From: Halobacteria archaeon AArc-dxtr1
GTDB lineage: Archaea > Halobacteriota > Halobacteria > Halobacteriales > Natrialbaceae
Reading direction: 5' to 3'
Length of the DNA: 64,000 bases
Assembly: GCA_025517425.1 (NCBI GenBank)
Contig: JAOPJY010000001.1
Coordinates: 1,598,217-1,662,216 of the forward strand
Shown here piece after piece: positions 1 to 8,414 of the stretch. Position 1 is the first letter of the stretch, and the number at the start of each line of letters is the position of its first letter. Position numbers and translations under genes: made by a program. The notes below the pieces were generated by a model. That model ran no database searches, was not told where the DNA came from, and worked only from the letters and a program-made list of their open reading frames with translations.

Positions 1-2
1 CG

Positions 3-347
3 ATCGAACGGGGCTACTCGCGGCGCAAGAGCGATACTGTCCACTACGTTGCTGCTCCCGACGACGTCGCCGGAATCGAAGAGCACATCGAGGGATTTCT
101 CGATGTCCACGACGGTAAGCGACGGATCAGCTTCGATTCGGTAACTGAACTGGCCTACTACGCCGACGACGAGACCGCGATCGAGTCCGTCTCGCGAATC
201 CTCGAGTTACTCGAGACGTACGACGCCATCGGCCTCTTTCATCTCTCGGAAGAAGTCCACGACGACGACGTCGTCGACCGATTCCGCGAGCTGTTCGACG
301 GGGTCATCGACCTTGGCGCGGACGGAAGCGTCAGCGCGGAGTTCTAG
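3..347 (+). CDS. C-terminal part of a haloarchaeal RecA/KaiC-like (HTR-like, DUF7504-type) protein, partial
   Basis: An open frame enters from the left edge and runs 114 codons to a TAG. It is acidic and has strong haloarchaeal codon bias, so it is coding. It begins with an RGYSRRKSDTVHYVAAP stretch followed by alternating helices ending in FDGVIDLGADGSVSAEF. This resembles the C-terminus of haloarchaeal HTR-like proteins, which have a RecA/KaiC-type ATPase core without a clear Walker motif. The N-terminus and any nucleotide-binding site lie outside the window, so the family call rests on recall of the tail only. The next gene converges on it from the other strand 24 bp away. Confidence 0.6.
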   Translation: MERGYSRRKSDTVHYVAAPDDVAGIEEHIEGFLDVHDGKRRISFDSVTELAYYADDETAIESVSRILELLETYDAIGLFHLSEEVHDDDVVDRFRELFDGVIDLGADGSVSAEF

Positions 348-371
348 GGGAGGCTGCGTCAGACCGCGCGC

Positions 372-1157
372 TCACTCTTCGGCTAGGGCGTCGAACGTCT
401 TCTCGACCCAGCGGACGGCGTACTCGCTGCCGTGGTCGCGGTAGGCCGACGTATCGAGGGCCGCAAACGGCGCCGGAAGCTCGATCGCGTGCTTGATTGC
501 GGCGCAGGCGAGTTCGGTCGCATCCGCGAACTCGGTGTCGCCGCGGGCGACCGCACGCGGAAGCCCCGAGACCCGGCCCTCGACGCGGGTGCCGGCGTCC
601 TGCCAGGCCGCGGCGAGTTCGGGGTGGGCGTCGTGCCAATCAGCGAAGATCGGTCGCGTGTGTAGCCCCTTCCAGCCGTCGAAGAGAGCGGCTGCGACCT
701 GGTAGGTCGCGTTCGGGCCGAGTGGCGTGCCGGCCGAGAGCGCCGGATACCGGTTGGCGAAGAAAGGCAGGAAATGCTCGGGGAGCTCCTGCCCGAGTTC
801 GACGAAGGCCTCGGCGAGCAGAAAGGAGACGAACGAGTCGGGTGAGCCGGAGATCCGCGGTTTGACGAGAACCACCGGCGGATCGGTCTGGCGAGTCCAG
901 ACGATACTGCCGTCGCCGGGCATCCCGATCGTGAAGTCACTCCCAGCGTATCGCGAGAGTAACTGCGGGGCGTCCTCGGGGAGCCAGTCGGCAGGGTAGG
1001 TGGCCGGATCGAGGGCGTCGACGACCAGTCCGAGCTCCTCGGCCTGTGCTGGCGGGAGCGTCTCGAAGTCCCGGTCGCAGTCGAAGACGAGTGCCTCAGG
1101 GGCGTGTTCGTCGCGGATAGCCGCGACCGGCTCCGCGAGGGTGCGAGCGTCGAACAT
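372..1157 (-). CDS. conserved haloarchaeal hypothetical protein (261 aa)
   Basis: A 261-residue acidic soluble protein starting MFDARTLAEPVAAIRDEH. The ATG at 1157 was chosen over the upstream GTG at 1250 because the upstream extension is basic and low-complexity, and because the ATG overlaps the TGA of a tiny upstream ORF (TGATG), a usual sign of translational coupling. I see no catalytic motif, signal peptide or membrane segment. The middle (about residues 80-160) has a FVSFLLAEAFVELGQELPEHFLPFF helix-rich stretch. I do not recognise a function; it looks like a lineage-specific conserved family. Confidence 0.75.
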   Translation of the reverse strand: MFDARTLAEPVAAIRDEHAPEALVFDCDRDFETLPPAQAEELGLVVDALDPATYPADWLPEDAPQLLSRYAGSDFTIGMPGDGSIVWTRQTDPPVVLVKPRISGSPDSFVSFLLAEAFVELGQELPEHFLPFFANRYPALSAGTPLGPNATYQVAAALFDGWKGLHTRPIFADWHDAHPELAAAWQDAGTRVEGRVSGLPRAVARGDTEFADATELACAAIKHAIELPAPFAALDTSAYRDHGSEYAVRWVEKTFDALAEE

Positions 1158-1246
1158 CAGGCTGCGACGGTCTGGAAGACGAGCAGGACCGACAGCAGCG
1201 CCGATGCGAGAACCGTCGTGAGGACGATCTTGGTTGCGGTGCTCAT
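1157..1246 (-). CDS. tiny single-span membrane peptide (29 aa)
   Basis: The ATG at 1246 opens a 29-codon frame whose product is one hydrophobic helix (KIVLTTVLASALLSVLLVF) with a short polar start MSTAT. Its TGA overlaps the ATG of the following 261-aa gene by one base (TGATG), so the two are probably co-translated. Haloarchaeal genomes carry many one-helix peptides of this kind ahead of soluble genes. The hydrophobic composition in an otherwise acidic proteome, plus the overlap, is the evidence; no family is known to me. Confidence 0.55.
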   Translation of the reverse strand: MSTATKIVLTTVLASALLSVLLVFQTVAA

Positions 1247-1369
1247 ACACGGCCAGAGTCGGCGGCGTCGCTTAAATCCATCTTTCCCCAGACGGATCCA
1301 CCGCGACAGCGACGGCAGCTAGGTGATCGATATGCAAACAGTTGCAGGTGTTACGATAGCGGTCGGGAA

Positions 1370-2200
1370 TCACTCGTCGGTCGCGTGCCAGGACTCTGGC
1401 ACGTCGATGACGTACCGACCGTCTTCTTGCAGGGAGATGATGTACTCGTCGCGGTTGTACAGCTCCATCAGATTGAGCTCGTACTGGCCCGGGTTGACGA
1501 TCTTGATGCTCTCGAACTGTTGGTTTAACTCCTCGCGGAGGTCGTCCAGAGAGGGCTGGTCGTCTTCGGGCTCGCTGACCACGCGCCCGTCATCGGGAGC
1601 GTCGGGTCCCGAAGTGGGTGGGGAGTCAGATGCCGCCTCTACCGGCGGCAGCTCCTCGTTCGAGACGACGTCCGATCGGGCACTCGCCTGCGCGGTGTCT
1701 TCTGAGGAGGGTGCGTCCTGGGTCGACGCCGAAGAGGGAGCATCGGCGAACTTCTCCGTCGCCGGTTCGGTGAACCCGTTCATTCCGGAGTCGTCCGTCG
1801 TCGACGGCTCGCTCGGAGCGGATTCGCCGTCGGCAGAGCGTGCACCGTCTGCGGACGCGCCAGACTCGTCAGGTGGAGACCGATGGGCCGGCCGGCGGGC
1901 GGTTTCGGGCCACTCGTCGAAGACGTCTGCAGGCGATCCATCCGACGGAGAGCGGTCGGTTTGCCCTCCGGTAGACGTCGGCGCGTCGGCGTTCGTCGCC
2001 GGCGCACTGTCGGCCACAGCGTCGCCGGTTGTGCCGGCATCACTCGTCGCTTCGGTCTCGCCGCTGGTTCCGGCTCCGTCACCCTCGTCGGTCGCCGGGG
2101 CGAACTGAAACCGGTTTCCGCCACAGTCGGGACAGCCCGAGAGCATCTCCTTCGAGCCGTCGGGAAACGTCCGTCCGCAGTTGGTACACTGGTGTGGCAT
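1370..2200 (-). CDS. oapC: OapC-like zinc-ribbon protein
   Basis: A 276-residue protein with an N-terminal zinc ribbon (CTNCG at residues 5-9, CPDCGG at 23-28), a long acidic Ser/Asp/Pro/Thr-rich linker (about 40-205) and a conserved C-terminal domain (about 215-276) with SIKIVNPGQYELNLMELYNR. This is the architecture of OapC, the third gene of the oapABC set described beside the main replication origin of Haloferax volcanii. The start overlaps the TGA of oapB (TGATG). Zinc binding is inferred from the four Cys; its molecular role is not established. The linker is probably disordered and poorly conserved. Confidence 0.85.
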   Translation of the reverse strand: MPHQCTNCGRTFPDGSKEMLSGCPDCGGNRFQFAPATDEGDGAGTSGETEATSDAGTTGDAVADSAPATNADAPTSTGGQTDRSPSDGSPADVFDEWPETARRPAHRSPPDESGASADGARSADGESAPSEPSTTDDSGMNGFTEPATEKFADAPSSASTQDAPSSEDTAQASARSDVVSNEELPPVEAASDSPPTSGPDAPDDGRVVSEPEDDQPSLDDLREELNQQFESIKIVNPGQYELNLMELYNRDEYIISLQEDGRYVIDVPESWHATDE

Positions 2201-2598
2201 CAGTTCCGGGAGACGAGGGCGCTGATGAGCGTTTCGTCCTTATGCAGGGTCTCGATCTGGTTCGCCGGGCCGATCACCGTCAGCTTGTTCGTCGACTCGT
2301 CGGTTCCGATGAGACGGCCGAAAAACGACGATCCCGACGCGCTGGAGCGTGGATAGGTCTCGATCTCGATCCCGTTGAACTCGTCCGGGCTGATCTCGGT
2401 CATCGTCACCTCGATCAGCTTGCTCTCCTCGTCAGGTGTCAGTCCCTGTTCTAAGATGACGATGTTGCCCTCGCGAACACCGTCTAAGATCATCCGGATC
2501 TTCTCCATGCTCGTCAGCCCGTCCATGCGTTCGCCGCTTATCAGGTCGATCTGGACGCCGTCTCCGGCCTCGTCGTCGGCGTTCGTAGCTTTCGGCAT
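2200..2598 (-). CDS. oapB: OapB, DUF2073 family protein
   Basis: A 132-residue protein with the DUF2073 pattern: GVQIDLISGERMDGLTSMEKIRMILDGVREGNIVILEQGLTPDEE. In Haloferax this gene is oapB, between oapA and oapC. Its biochemical activity is not known. It starts 6 bp after the stop of oapA and its own stop overlaps the oapC start, so the three genes are a single operon transcribed leftward. No membrane segment or signal peptide is present. Confidence 0.88.
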   Translation of the reverse strand: MPKATNADDEAGDGVQIDLISGERMDGLTSMEKIRMILDGVREGNIVILEQGLTPDEESKLIEVTMTEISPDEFNGIEIETYPRSSASGSSFFGRLIGTDESTNKLTVIGPANQIETLHKDETLISALVSRN

Positions 2599-2604
2599 CT
2601 CAGC

Positions 2605-3243
2605 TCACCCGAAGTACTCCGCGATATTCTCGTAGACTTCGTCCATGTTCTCTCCCTCTTTGGCCGAGAGCGGAATCGTCTTGTGCTGTGGGAAGGCGTC
2701 CTCGATCCGCTTGACGCTCGACTCGGGGAGGTCGATCTTGTTCGCGAAGATGAGCACGGGAAGCTCCCGGGATTCGATGATCCCGATCAGCATCGTGTTG
2801 ACCTGCGTGATCGGATCCTCGGCGCTGTCTAAGACGTAGATGACGCCGTCGACGTCCTCGCGCAGCCAGTGCATCGCCTCGGCGACCCCCTCGGTCGCCT
2901 CGCGCGAGCGTCGGATCGCGTCGTCTTCGTCCATCTCGTCGGTGAACTCCTCGTAGTCGACTTTCGTCGTCACACCGGGCGTGTCGACGATGTCGATCGT
3001 CACCGACTTGCCGTTGCGTTCGATCTCGACGTCCTCCTTGCGGCGGGCGCGGCGCGTTTCGTGAGCGATGTGGCTCTCGGTACCGATCGCGTCGCCGGTC
3101 CAGTCGCGGGCGATACGATTTGCGAGGGTCGTTTTGCCGGCGTTCGGCGGGCCGTAGATTCCGATCCGTTTCGGTTCCTGTTCGGAGAACAGGCCGTCGG
3201 TCACACGAGAGATGCTATCTTTGAGTCCTGTTAACAATCCCAT
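2605..3243 (-). CDS. oapA: OapA, Era/TrmE-like small GTPase
   Basis: A 212-residue GTPase with all core motifs: P-loop GPPNAGKTT (about residues 31-39), a DTPGV switch II motif, and the NKID guanine-specificity motif near residue 166, followed by SAKE (G5). It belongs to the Era-like GTP-binding group found as the first gene of haloarchaeal oapABC. It is the promoter-proximal gene of the operon. In Haloferax this set neighbours oriC1 and orc1; here the next gene to the right is a small membrane protein and no Orc1/Cdc6 gene is in the window. Confidence 0.9.
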   Translation of the reverse strand: MGLLTGLKDSISRVTDGLFSEQEPKRIGIYGPPNAGKTTLANRIARDWTGDAIGTESHIAHETRRARRKEDVEIERNGKSVTIDIVDTPGVTTKVDYEEFTDEMDEDDAIRRSREATEGVAEAMHWLREDVDGVIYVLDSAEDPITQVNTMLIGIIESRELPVLIFANKIDLPESSVKRIEDAFPQHKTIPLSAKEGENMDEVYENIAEYFG

Positions 3244-3419
3244 CCTTGGGGGCCTCCGGCACCACGGGGTGCGTCTGCGCGTACAACCGAACTGGATCCA
3301 CTTAAGCCTACGTCAGACGAGTTGTGAGTCCCCTCGGTGTGACGGTCACGTACTCGAGAGCATTTCACACGGGCACGAAATCGGCACGCTCTTTTTGCCC
3401 GAGAGAGCGCGTTCAGCCA

Positions 3420-3791
3420 GTGTCACTTCCCGATCGCCTCGAACAGGTCGGTATCGTCGTCGGCTGTGCCATCCTGCTGGCGCTTCCCACGAGCGCGCTG
3501 CTTGGCATCTTCGTCGACGCGGTCTTCCTGCCGTGGCAGCTCAGCCTCCTCGCCCTGCTGCCGGGGATTCCGGTCGGCTTCCTCGCAGCCTCGGAGTCGC
3601 GGCTGACCTACGGCCACGTCTGGCGGTTTGCGATCACGAACTGGCTGGTGGCGTTCGTCCTCTGGGGCGCGTTCGACATCTCCCAGGACGGCACCGAACT
3701 CGGCCTCGCGCTTGCGTGTTGGGGCGGGGCGTTCGTCGCCGGGCTGGCGGTGGCGACGACGGATAGCTGGCTCCCGCAGCTTCGCTCCTGA
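3420..3791 (+). CDS. small four-helix membrane protein of unknown function
   Basis: A 123-residue protein read from GTG at 3420 (VSLPDRLEQVG). The track upstream of this codon is basic and uncharacteristic, so the later start is preferred. Four hydrophobic segments are visible: VGCAILLALPTSALLGIF, LSLLALLPGIPVGFLA, ITNWLVAFVLWGAF and LALACWGGAFVAGLAV. I recognise no functional residues. It is divergent from oapA across a 176-bp gap and converges on trmG10. Confidence 0.7.
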   Translation: MSLPDRLEQVGIVVGCAILLALPTSALLGIFVDAVFLPWQLSLLALLPGIPVGFLAASESRLTYGHVWRFAITNWLVAFVLWGAFDISQDGTELGLALACWGGAFVAGLAVATTDSWLPQLRS

Positions 3792-3809
3792 AGCGTTGCA
3801 AGAGCCGCC

Positions 3810-4868
3810 CTACTCCGTGAGAACTAGCACGTACCGCGTCAGCGACCGATGGACGCGGCGCTCGAATGCGGCGTCGATCTCCCAGCCCGCCTCGCGGGCT
3901 GGTTCATCCCAGTGACGGTCGGCGACGATGACCGCCCGCGAGGCGACGCGCCGAGCTTCGCTCAGTGCACCACCAACCAGGTCGGAGAGTCGGTGGGTTT
4001 CGATCTTCGACTGCCGGCCGTAGGGTGCGTCGAAGACGACTGCGTCGACCGCGTCGTCGGCAAGCGGAAGGGCGGTCGCGTCGCCGCGGGCGATCCCCCA
4101 CGAGCCCCGAGAGACGCCCGACGGTGACGGTGTGTCGTCGTCCAGAAAGTGCGAGAGGTTTTTCCGGGCCCCGTCGACCATCTTCGCCTGTGCGTCGGTG
4201 CCGAGGACGTCCGCCCCGACGAGGCCGACCTCGACGAGCACGCCGCCAGTTCCACACATCGGGTCGAGGACGGTTCGGCCGGACCGGGCGCCGGCGACGT
4301 TGGCCACGGCGCGCGCGAGCAGGGGATCCATGCTGCCGGGCTGGAAGAAGGGTTTGTCAGTCGGCGCACGCTCGCCGAAGTCGCGAACGCTCTCAGCGGC
4401 GAGCCAACCGAGCGCACAGACCGAGGCGGAGCCGTCGTCCGAAACAGCGGACGCGGCCGACCCCTCCTCGCTATCCGTTCCGGCCGAAAACGCCGCCCGG
4501 AGGACGTGGTCTGGATCGTCGAGGTCGACCGTGAAGCCGCGCTCGACGAGCACCTGACCCAGCGCGCGCTCGGCATGCTGGGTGTCGACCCCCGTCGACC
4601 CGCGGACGTCGACCGCGCGAACGGCGACGGTACCCTGTCGATCGAGGGTGGCCGCAGCGAGCAGCGCGCGAGCGCCGGAGACGCTGGCGTCGGTGCGTCC
4701 GAGCAACTCGCTCGCGCGGTGAACGTAGGCCAAGCCACGGACGCGGTCAGGGACGATCCCGCGCGCGACGGCGAGACCCGGCGCAATCCGCCGGACGCCG
4801 GTCGCGGCGCTTTCGGCCTCGTAGGCCGCGAACGCGTCGTCCTCGCCGCCGAGTTCGAGGAGATACAC
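3810..4868 (-). CDS. trmG10: tRNA (guanine-10-N2) methyltransferase, Trm-G10 family
   Basis: A 352-residue protein. The N-terminal half has the ferredoxin-like/THUMP region, including AERALGQVLVERGFTVDLDDPD near residue 115. The C-terminal half is a class I methyltransferase with SAM motif LDPMCGTGG (near 200) and catalytic motif IV DAPYG (near 283; DPPYG in most relatives). This matches archaeal Trm-G10, which makes N2-methyl- and N2,N2-dimethylguanosine at tRNA position 10. The start is placed at GTG 4868 (VYLLELGGEDD), which fits the usual family N-terminus better than TTG 4874. Confidence 0.87.
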   Translation of the reverse strand: MYLLELGGEDDAFAAYEAESAATGVRRIAPGLAVARGIVPDRVRGLAYVHRASELLGRTDASVSGARALLAAATLDRQGTVAVRAVDVRGSTGVDTQHAERALGQVLVERGFTVDLDDPDHVLRAAFSAGTDSEEGSAASAVSDDGSASVCALGWLAAESVRDFGERAPTDKPFFQPGSMDPLLARAVANVAGARSGRTVLDPMCGTGGVLVEVGLVGADVLGTDAQAKMVDGARKNLSHFLDDDTPSPSGVSRGSWGIARGDATALPLADDAVDAVVFDAPYGRQSKIETHRLSDLVGGALSEARRVASRAVIVADRHWDEPAREAGWEIDAAFERRVHRSLTRYVLVLTE

Positions 4869-5020
4869 GCGCAAGATTCACCCGGGAACGGCCAAGAGGG
4901 TACCGTTTTCGCCGCCATGGCGCTGGCAGGGAGGATAGACGAGGCTGGCGGCGGGACGGAACCGACCGACCGAGCGGGCTGACAGTCAAACAACCGGACA
5001 AATCAGGTGGCGGCACCAAC

Positions 5021-5056
5021 CTTTATAAACCTTAAATACGTCTTTTTAAGCGACTT
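5021..5056 (+). promoter_or_regulatory. AT-rich tbp promoter with repeated TATA-like boxes
   Basis: Just before the tbp ATG, in otherwise GC-rich DNA, the sequence reads TTTATAAACC (5022-5031), CTTAAATA (5031-5038) and TTTTTAAG (5043-5050). CTTAAA and TTTAAG form an inverted pair across 8 bp. TTTATAA is a good archaeal TATA box placed about 27 bp before a short-leader or leaderless start. The extra boxes may allow TBP to bind its own promoter; that part is inference. Confidence 0.6.
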
Positions 5057-5617
5057 ATGACGGACCCGAAGGACACCATCAACATCGAAAACGTGGTGGC
5101 GTCGACCGGCATCGGACAGGAACTCGATCTCCAGAGCGTTGCAATGGACCTAGAAGGGGCCGACTACGACCCCGAGCAGTTCCCCGGTCTCGTCTACCGC
5201 ACCCAGACACCGAAGTCTGCGGCACTGATCTTCCGCTCGGGGAAGATCGTCTGTACCGGCGCAAAGAGTACCGACGACGTCCACGAGAGCCTGCGTATCG
5301 TCTTCGACAAGCTCCGTGAACTCCAGATACAGGTCAACGAGGATCCAGAGATCGTCGTCCAGAACATCGTCACCTCGGCCGACCTCGGACGCAATCTTAA
5401 CCTGAACGCGATCGCAATCGGCCTCGGCTTAGAGAACATCGAGTACGAGCCCGAGCAGTTCCCGGGTCTCGTCTACCGCCTCGACGAGCCCGAGGTCGTC
5501 GCCCTGCTGTTCGGCTCGGGCAAGCTCGTCATCACCGGCGGCAAGAAGCCGGTGGATGCCGAGCACGCCGTCGACAAAATCGTCTCCCGACTCGAAGACC
5601 TCGGCTTGCTCGAGTAA
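5057..5617 (+). CDS. tbp: TATA-box binding protein
   Basis: A 186-residue TBP made of two direct repeats, recognisable by INIENVVASTGIGQELDLQSVA (residues 8-29) paired with VQNIVTSADLGRNLNLNAIA (about 99-118), and by two copies of PEQFPGLVYR. It binds the TATA box and nucleates the archaeal preinitiation complex with TFB. The length equals the family standard. Haloarchaea often carry several TBPs; this single chromosomal copy beside conserved core genes is likely the housekeeping one, an inference from context. Confidence 0.97.
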   Translation: MTDPKDTINIENVVASTGIGQELDLQSVAMDLEGADYDPEQFPGLVYRTQTPKSAALIFRSGKIVCTGAKSTDDVHESLRIVFDKLRELQIQVNEDPEIVVQNIVTSADLGRNLNLNAIAIGLGLENIEYEPEQFPGLVYRLDEPEVVALLFGSGKLVITGGKKPVDAEHAVDKIVSRLEDLGLLE

Positions 5618-5659
5618 TCGACGCGACAGCGGGGGAGTTCGGTCGGCGGCGAGCGTCGC

Positions 5660-6625
5660 TTACGGCTCGAGGACGACTTTTCCGAAGAGACTCTCACTGA
5701 GGACCGCACTTTGGGCTGCGTCGGCCGCGTCGAGATCGTCGCTGCGCGCGGTCCGTATCTCGATGGCGCCCGTCTCGAGCAAGTGTGCGATTCCACGCAG
5801 CGGCACCCGCAAGTCCGGCGTGTTGAACATGCTCATGAAGTGGTAGCTGACGTCGTTGGACCTCGCGACGCCGTCGTTCGAAAAGGCCGGATCCGGACTG
5901 TTCTCGCCGATTCCGACGACCCGACAGCCCGTCGCGGCCACGTCGGCGTCGAACTGGAGATACTCGTCCAACCGGTGGTCGAGGACGACGTCGACACCGC
6001 CGTCGGAGGCCTCGAGCACCGGTTGGACGAGGTCGTCACGGCTGTAGTCCAGGACGGTCTCTGCGCCGAGTTCGCGGAGAACGTCGTGATACTCGGGTGC
6101 TGCGGTGGCGATCGGACGGGCGCCAACTGCAGCGGCGAGCTGGACGGCGACGTGGCCGACGCCGCCGGAGCCGCCGTGGACGAGACAGTACTCGGCGGGA
6201 TCGAGGTCGGCCAGATCGACCAGCGCCCGCCAGGCCGTGACGCCGACGACGCCCGCAGCACCGGCATCGGCCGCATCGACGCCGTCGGGGAGGTGGACGA
6301 CGCGATCGGTTGGAACCGTCGCGTACTCCGCGTACGCTCCCTGGTGAGTACCGTTGCCGATCCCGGTGCCGTAGACGCGGTCGCCGACCGCGAACTCGGA
6401 GACGGCCGTGCCGACAGCTGTGACGGTGCCTGCGAAATCGACGCCGGGCGTAAAGGGGAGCGCCACGGGCTCGTAGGAGCCATCACAGAAGTAGGTGTCG
6501 ACGGGGTTAACGCCCGCAGCGGCCACCTCGACAAGGAGTTCGTCCGCGTCGGGTTCGGGGCGGTTGACGTCCTCGACCTGCAGTACCTCGGGTCCGCCGT
6601 GTTCGCGCAAGCGTACGGCTCGCAT
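5660..6625 (-). CDS. NADPH:quinone reductase-like, zinc-free MDR-family oxidoreductase
   Basis: A 321-residue medium-chain dehydrogenase/reductase starting MRAVRLREHGGPEVLQVEDV, a classic quinone-oxidoreductase N-terminus. The NADPH-binding loop is HGGSGGVGHVAVQLA (near residue 150). GVNPVDTYF and PGVDFAGTV are family signatures; Cys ligands for catalytic zinc are missing, as expected for the zinc-free QOR branch. The ATG at 6625 was taken because the upstream extension is basic and non-conserved. Electron acceptor and physiological role are unknown. hisG lies upstream on the same strand 53 bp away. Confidence 0.85.
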   Translation of the reverse strand: MRAVRLREHGGPEVLQVEDVNRPEPDADELLVEVAAAGVNPVDTYFCDGSYEPVALPFTPGVDFAGTVTAVGTAVSEFAVGDRVYGTGIGNGTHQGAYAEYATVPTDRVVHLPDGVDAADAGAAGVVGVTAWRALVDLADLDPAEYCLVHGGSGGVGHVAVQLAAAVGARPIATAAPEYHDVLRELGAETVLDYSRDDLVQPVLEASDGGVDVVLDHRLDEYLQFDADVAATGCRVVGIGENSPDPAFSNDGVARSNDVSYHFMSMFNTPDLRVPLRGIAHLLETGAIEIRTARSDDLDAADAAQSAVLSESLFGKVVLEP

Positions 6626-6678
6626 GTGGGTCGGACCGAGGGCGTAGGGCGGCAAAAGGCTGCCTGACCGCCGTCGCC

Positions 6679-7533
6679 TCACTCCACGAGACGCTCGATC
6701 TCGGTGACCAAAATATCGCTGGCGCCCGCGTTCTTGACCGCCGTGATCGTCTCGAAGACGTCGCGTTCGTCGACGACGGCGTGGACGGCGACTTTCTGTC
6801 CCCCGCCGTTGGCGATGTCCATGATCGTCGGGCCGCCGAGGCCGGGGATGACGTCACGGACGGCCTCGAGGCGGTCCTCGGGGACGTTCATCATCAGGTA
6901 GCGCTTGCCGTCGGCCGCGAGGACCGAAGAAAGCGCGGTCCGAATCTCCTGTACTTTCGGCTCGTCGGCAACGTCGGCGCGGGCGACGAGGTGGACCGAA
7001 CTCTGGAGGACTTCCTCGACGATCGCCAAGCGGTTCATCTTCAGGGTCGTCCCCGTCGAGGTGATGTCGACGATGGCGTCGGCCATCTCGACGTGGGGAG
7101 TCAACTCGGTGGCGCCCGTGACCTCGACGATGTCGGGCTCGATCCCGCGCTCGTCGAAGAAGTCGCGAGTGACGTTCGGGAACTCCGTCGCGACGGTCTT
7201 GCCGGCGAGGTCGGCGGCCGCCTCGATCTCGCTGTCTTCGGGTGCGGCGAGAACGAGCCGGCAGCGACCGAACTGGAGGTCGAGTAGCTCCTCGACGGGT
7301 TCGGTTTCGGCCTCGCGGACCTGATCTAGACCAGTGATTCCGATGTCGGCGGCGCCGTCGGAAACGTACTCGGGGATGTCGGCCGCGCGGGCGAACAGCA
7401 CGGTTACGTCGGGATCGACCGTCTCCGCGTAGAGTTTGCGGTCGGCACCGTTCTCGATGTGTAGCCCCGCCCGCTCTAGGAGGTCGATCGTCGGCTCGTG
7501 CAGGCGGCCCTTGTTGGGAACGGCGATTCGCAT
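6679..7533 (-). CDS. hisG: ATP phosphoribosyltransferase, long form
   Basis: A 284-residue HisG beginning [24 protein letters not shown]. It joins ATP and PRPP, the committed first step of histidine synthesis. The catalytic part occupies about residues 1-205, with the PRPP-binding region [13 protein letters not shown] near 155-167. The C-terminal ACT-like regulatory domain (about 207-284) makes it the long form, which acts without HisZ and is usually feedback-inhibited by histidine. No other his genes are in the window. Confidence 0.95.
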   Translation of the reverse strand: MRIAVPNKGRLHEPTIDLLERAGLHIENGADRKLYAETVDPDVTVLFARAADIPEYVSDGAADIGITGLDQVREAETEPVEELLDLQFGRCRLVLAAPEDSEIEAAADLAGKTVATEFPNVTRDFFDERGIEPDIVEVTGATELTPHVEMADAIVDITSTGTTLKMNRLAIVEEVLQSSVHLVARADVADEPKVQEIRTALSSVLAADGKRYLMMNVPEDRLEAVRDVIPGLGGPTIMDIANGGGQKVAVHAVVDERDVFETITAVKNAGASDILVTEIERLVE

Positions 7534-7710
7534 TTGCTCCCCATTCGGGACCGGCAGGCAACTGTCTTTTCATCCGGATTGGCTGCCGTATGGTGGGTCT
7601 CGGAGGGGGTGACGAAGGTCGAGTTTGTTTTCGAAGGTGAAGCGAGCCTGTAGGATTGAATTCCAAATCCAGTTCGTGAGAGTCTTCTCGATCGAGGCCG
7701 TACGGTGCGT

Positions 7711-8316
7711 ATGCGCGACTTAGACGAAACCGACGCCGAAATTCTGGCGATGCTCCAAGAGAACGCCCGACGGCCGTTCAGCGAGATCGCCGAGAGAGTG
7801 GGACTCTCGGGACCGGCCGTCTCAGACCGCGTGACGCGCCTCCAGGAGGCTGGCGTGATCGAGCGGTTCACCGTCGACGTCGACCAGTCACAGCTCCGGG
7901 CCGGTGTGCCGGTGTTCGTCCGGGCGACGCCTCCGACGGAGGTGGACGACGAGAGACTATCGGGGGTCGAGAGGTGCAGGGAGACCGTCGCGGCCGCCGA
8001 CGCCGTCGAGCACGTCTTCGTGACCGCCGACGGAGAGCTCTGGTTTTACGCCCGTGTCCAGGTCGGGAGCGTCCGGCGCTGGCTCGACGGGCTGCTCCCC
8101 GACGGCGCGGAGTACGCGGTGACGCTGGTCGACGACGCGGCGTGGACCCCCTCGCTCGACGGCGCCGCGTTCGCACTCACCTGCACAGAGTGTGGGAACA
8201 CGGTCGACAGCGAGGGCGAATCGACCCGGATCGATGGCGAGATCTACCACTTCTGCTGCCCGTCCTGTGCGGGTCGCTTCGAGGAGCGGTACGATCGATT
8301 CGAATCGGACGCCTGA
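7711..8316 (+). CDS. Lrp/AsnC-type regulator with C-terminal TRASH metal-sensing domain
   Basis: A 201-residue regulator (ATG 7711; a GTG two codons earlier is less likely). Residues 1-55 form an Lrp-type helix-turn-helix (LDETDAEILAMLQENARRPFSEIAERVGLS). The middle is an AsnC-like ligand/oligomer domain. The C-terminus (about 155-197) is a TRASH domain with CTECG and CCPSC, a Cys-rich knuckle proposed for heavy-metal sensing. The gene directly precedes and is codirectional with a copper ATPase, so copper-responsive control of copA is the natural inference, as for related haloarchaeal regulators. Confidence 0.87.
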   Translation: MRDLDETDAEILAMLQENARRPFSEIAERVGLSGPAVSDRVTRLQEAGVIERFTVDVDQSQLRAGVPVFVRATPPTEVDDERLSGVERCRETVAAADAVEHVFVTADGELWFYARVQVGSVRRWLDGLLPDGAEYAVTLVDDAAWTPSLDGAAFALTCTECGNTVDSEGESTRIDGEIYHFCCPSCAGRFEERYDRFESDA

Positions 8317-8329
8317 GTGAGGACATGCA

Positions 8330-8367
8330 ACTTTGGAAAGTAAGGTATAGCGGAGAGAGTACTTTGG
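8330..8367. promoter_or_regulatory. candidate operator of copA: ACTTTGG repeats
   Basis: In the 98-bp gap ahead of copA, ACTTTGGAAAGT (8330-8341) is a dyad with 5-bp arms, and its left half ACTTTGG recurs at 8361-8367, 31 bp further on. Position between the TRASH regulator and the copper ATPase suggests a binding site. Only the sequence repetition is observed; binding is inferred. Confidence 0.4.
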
Positions 8368-8414
8368 GTTCTAACGGACAAACTGCCTAAGTGAGGGGGA
8401 CGTAGAGAGACACA

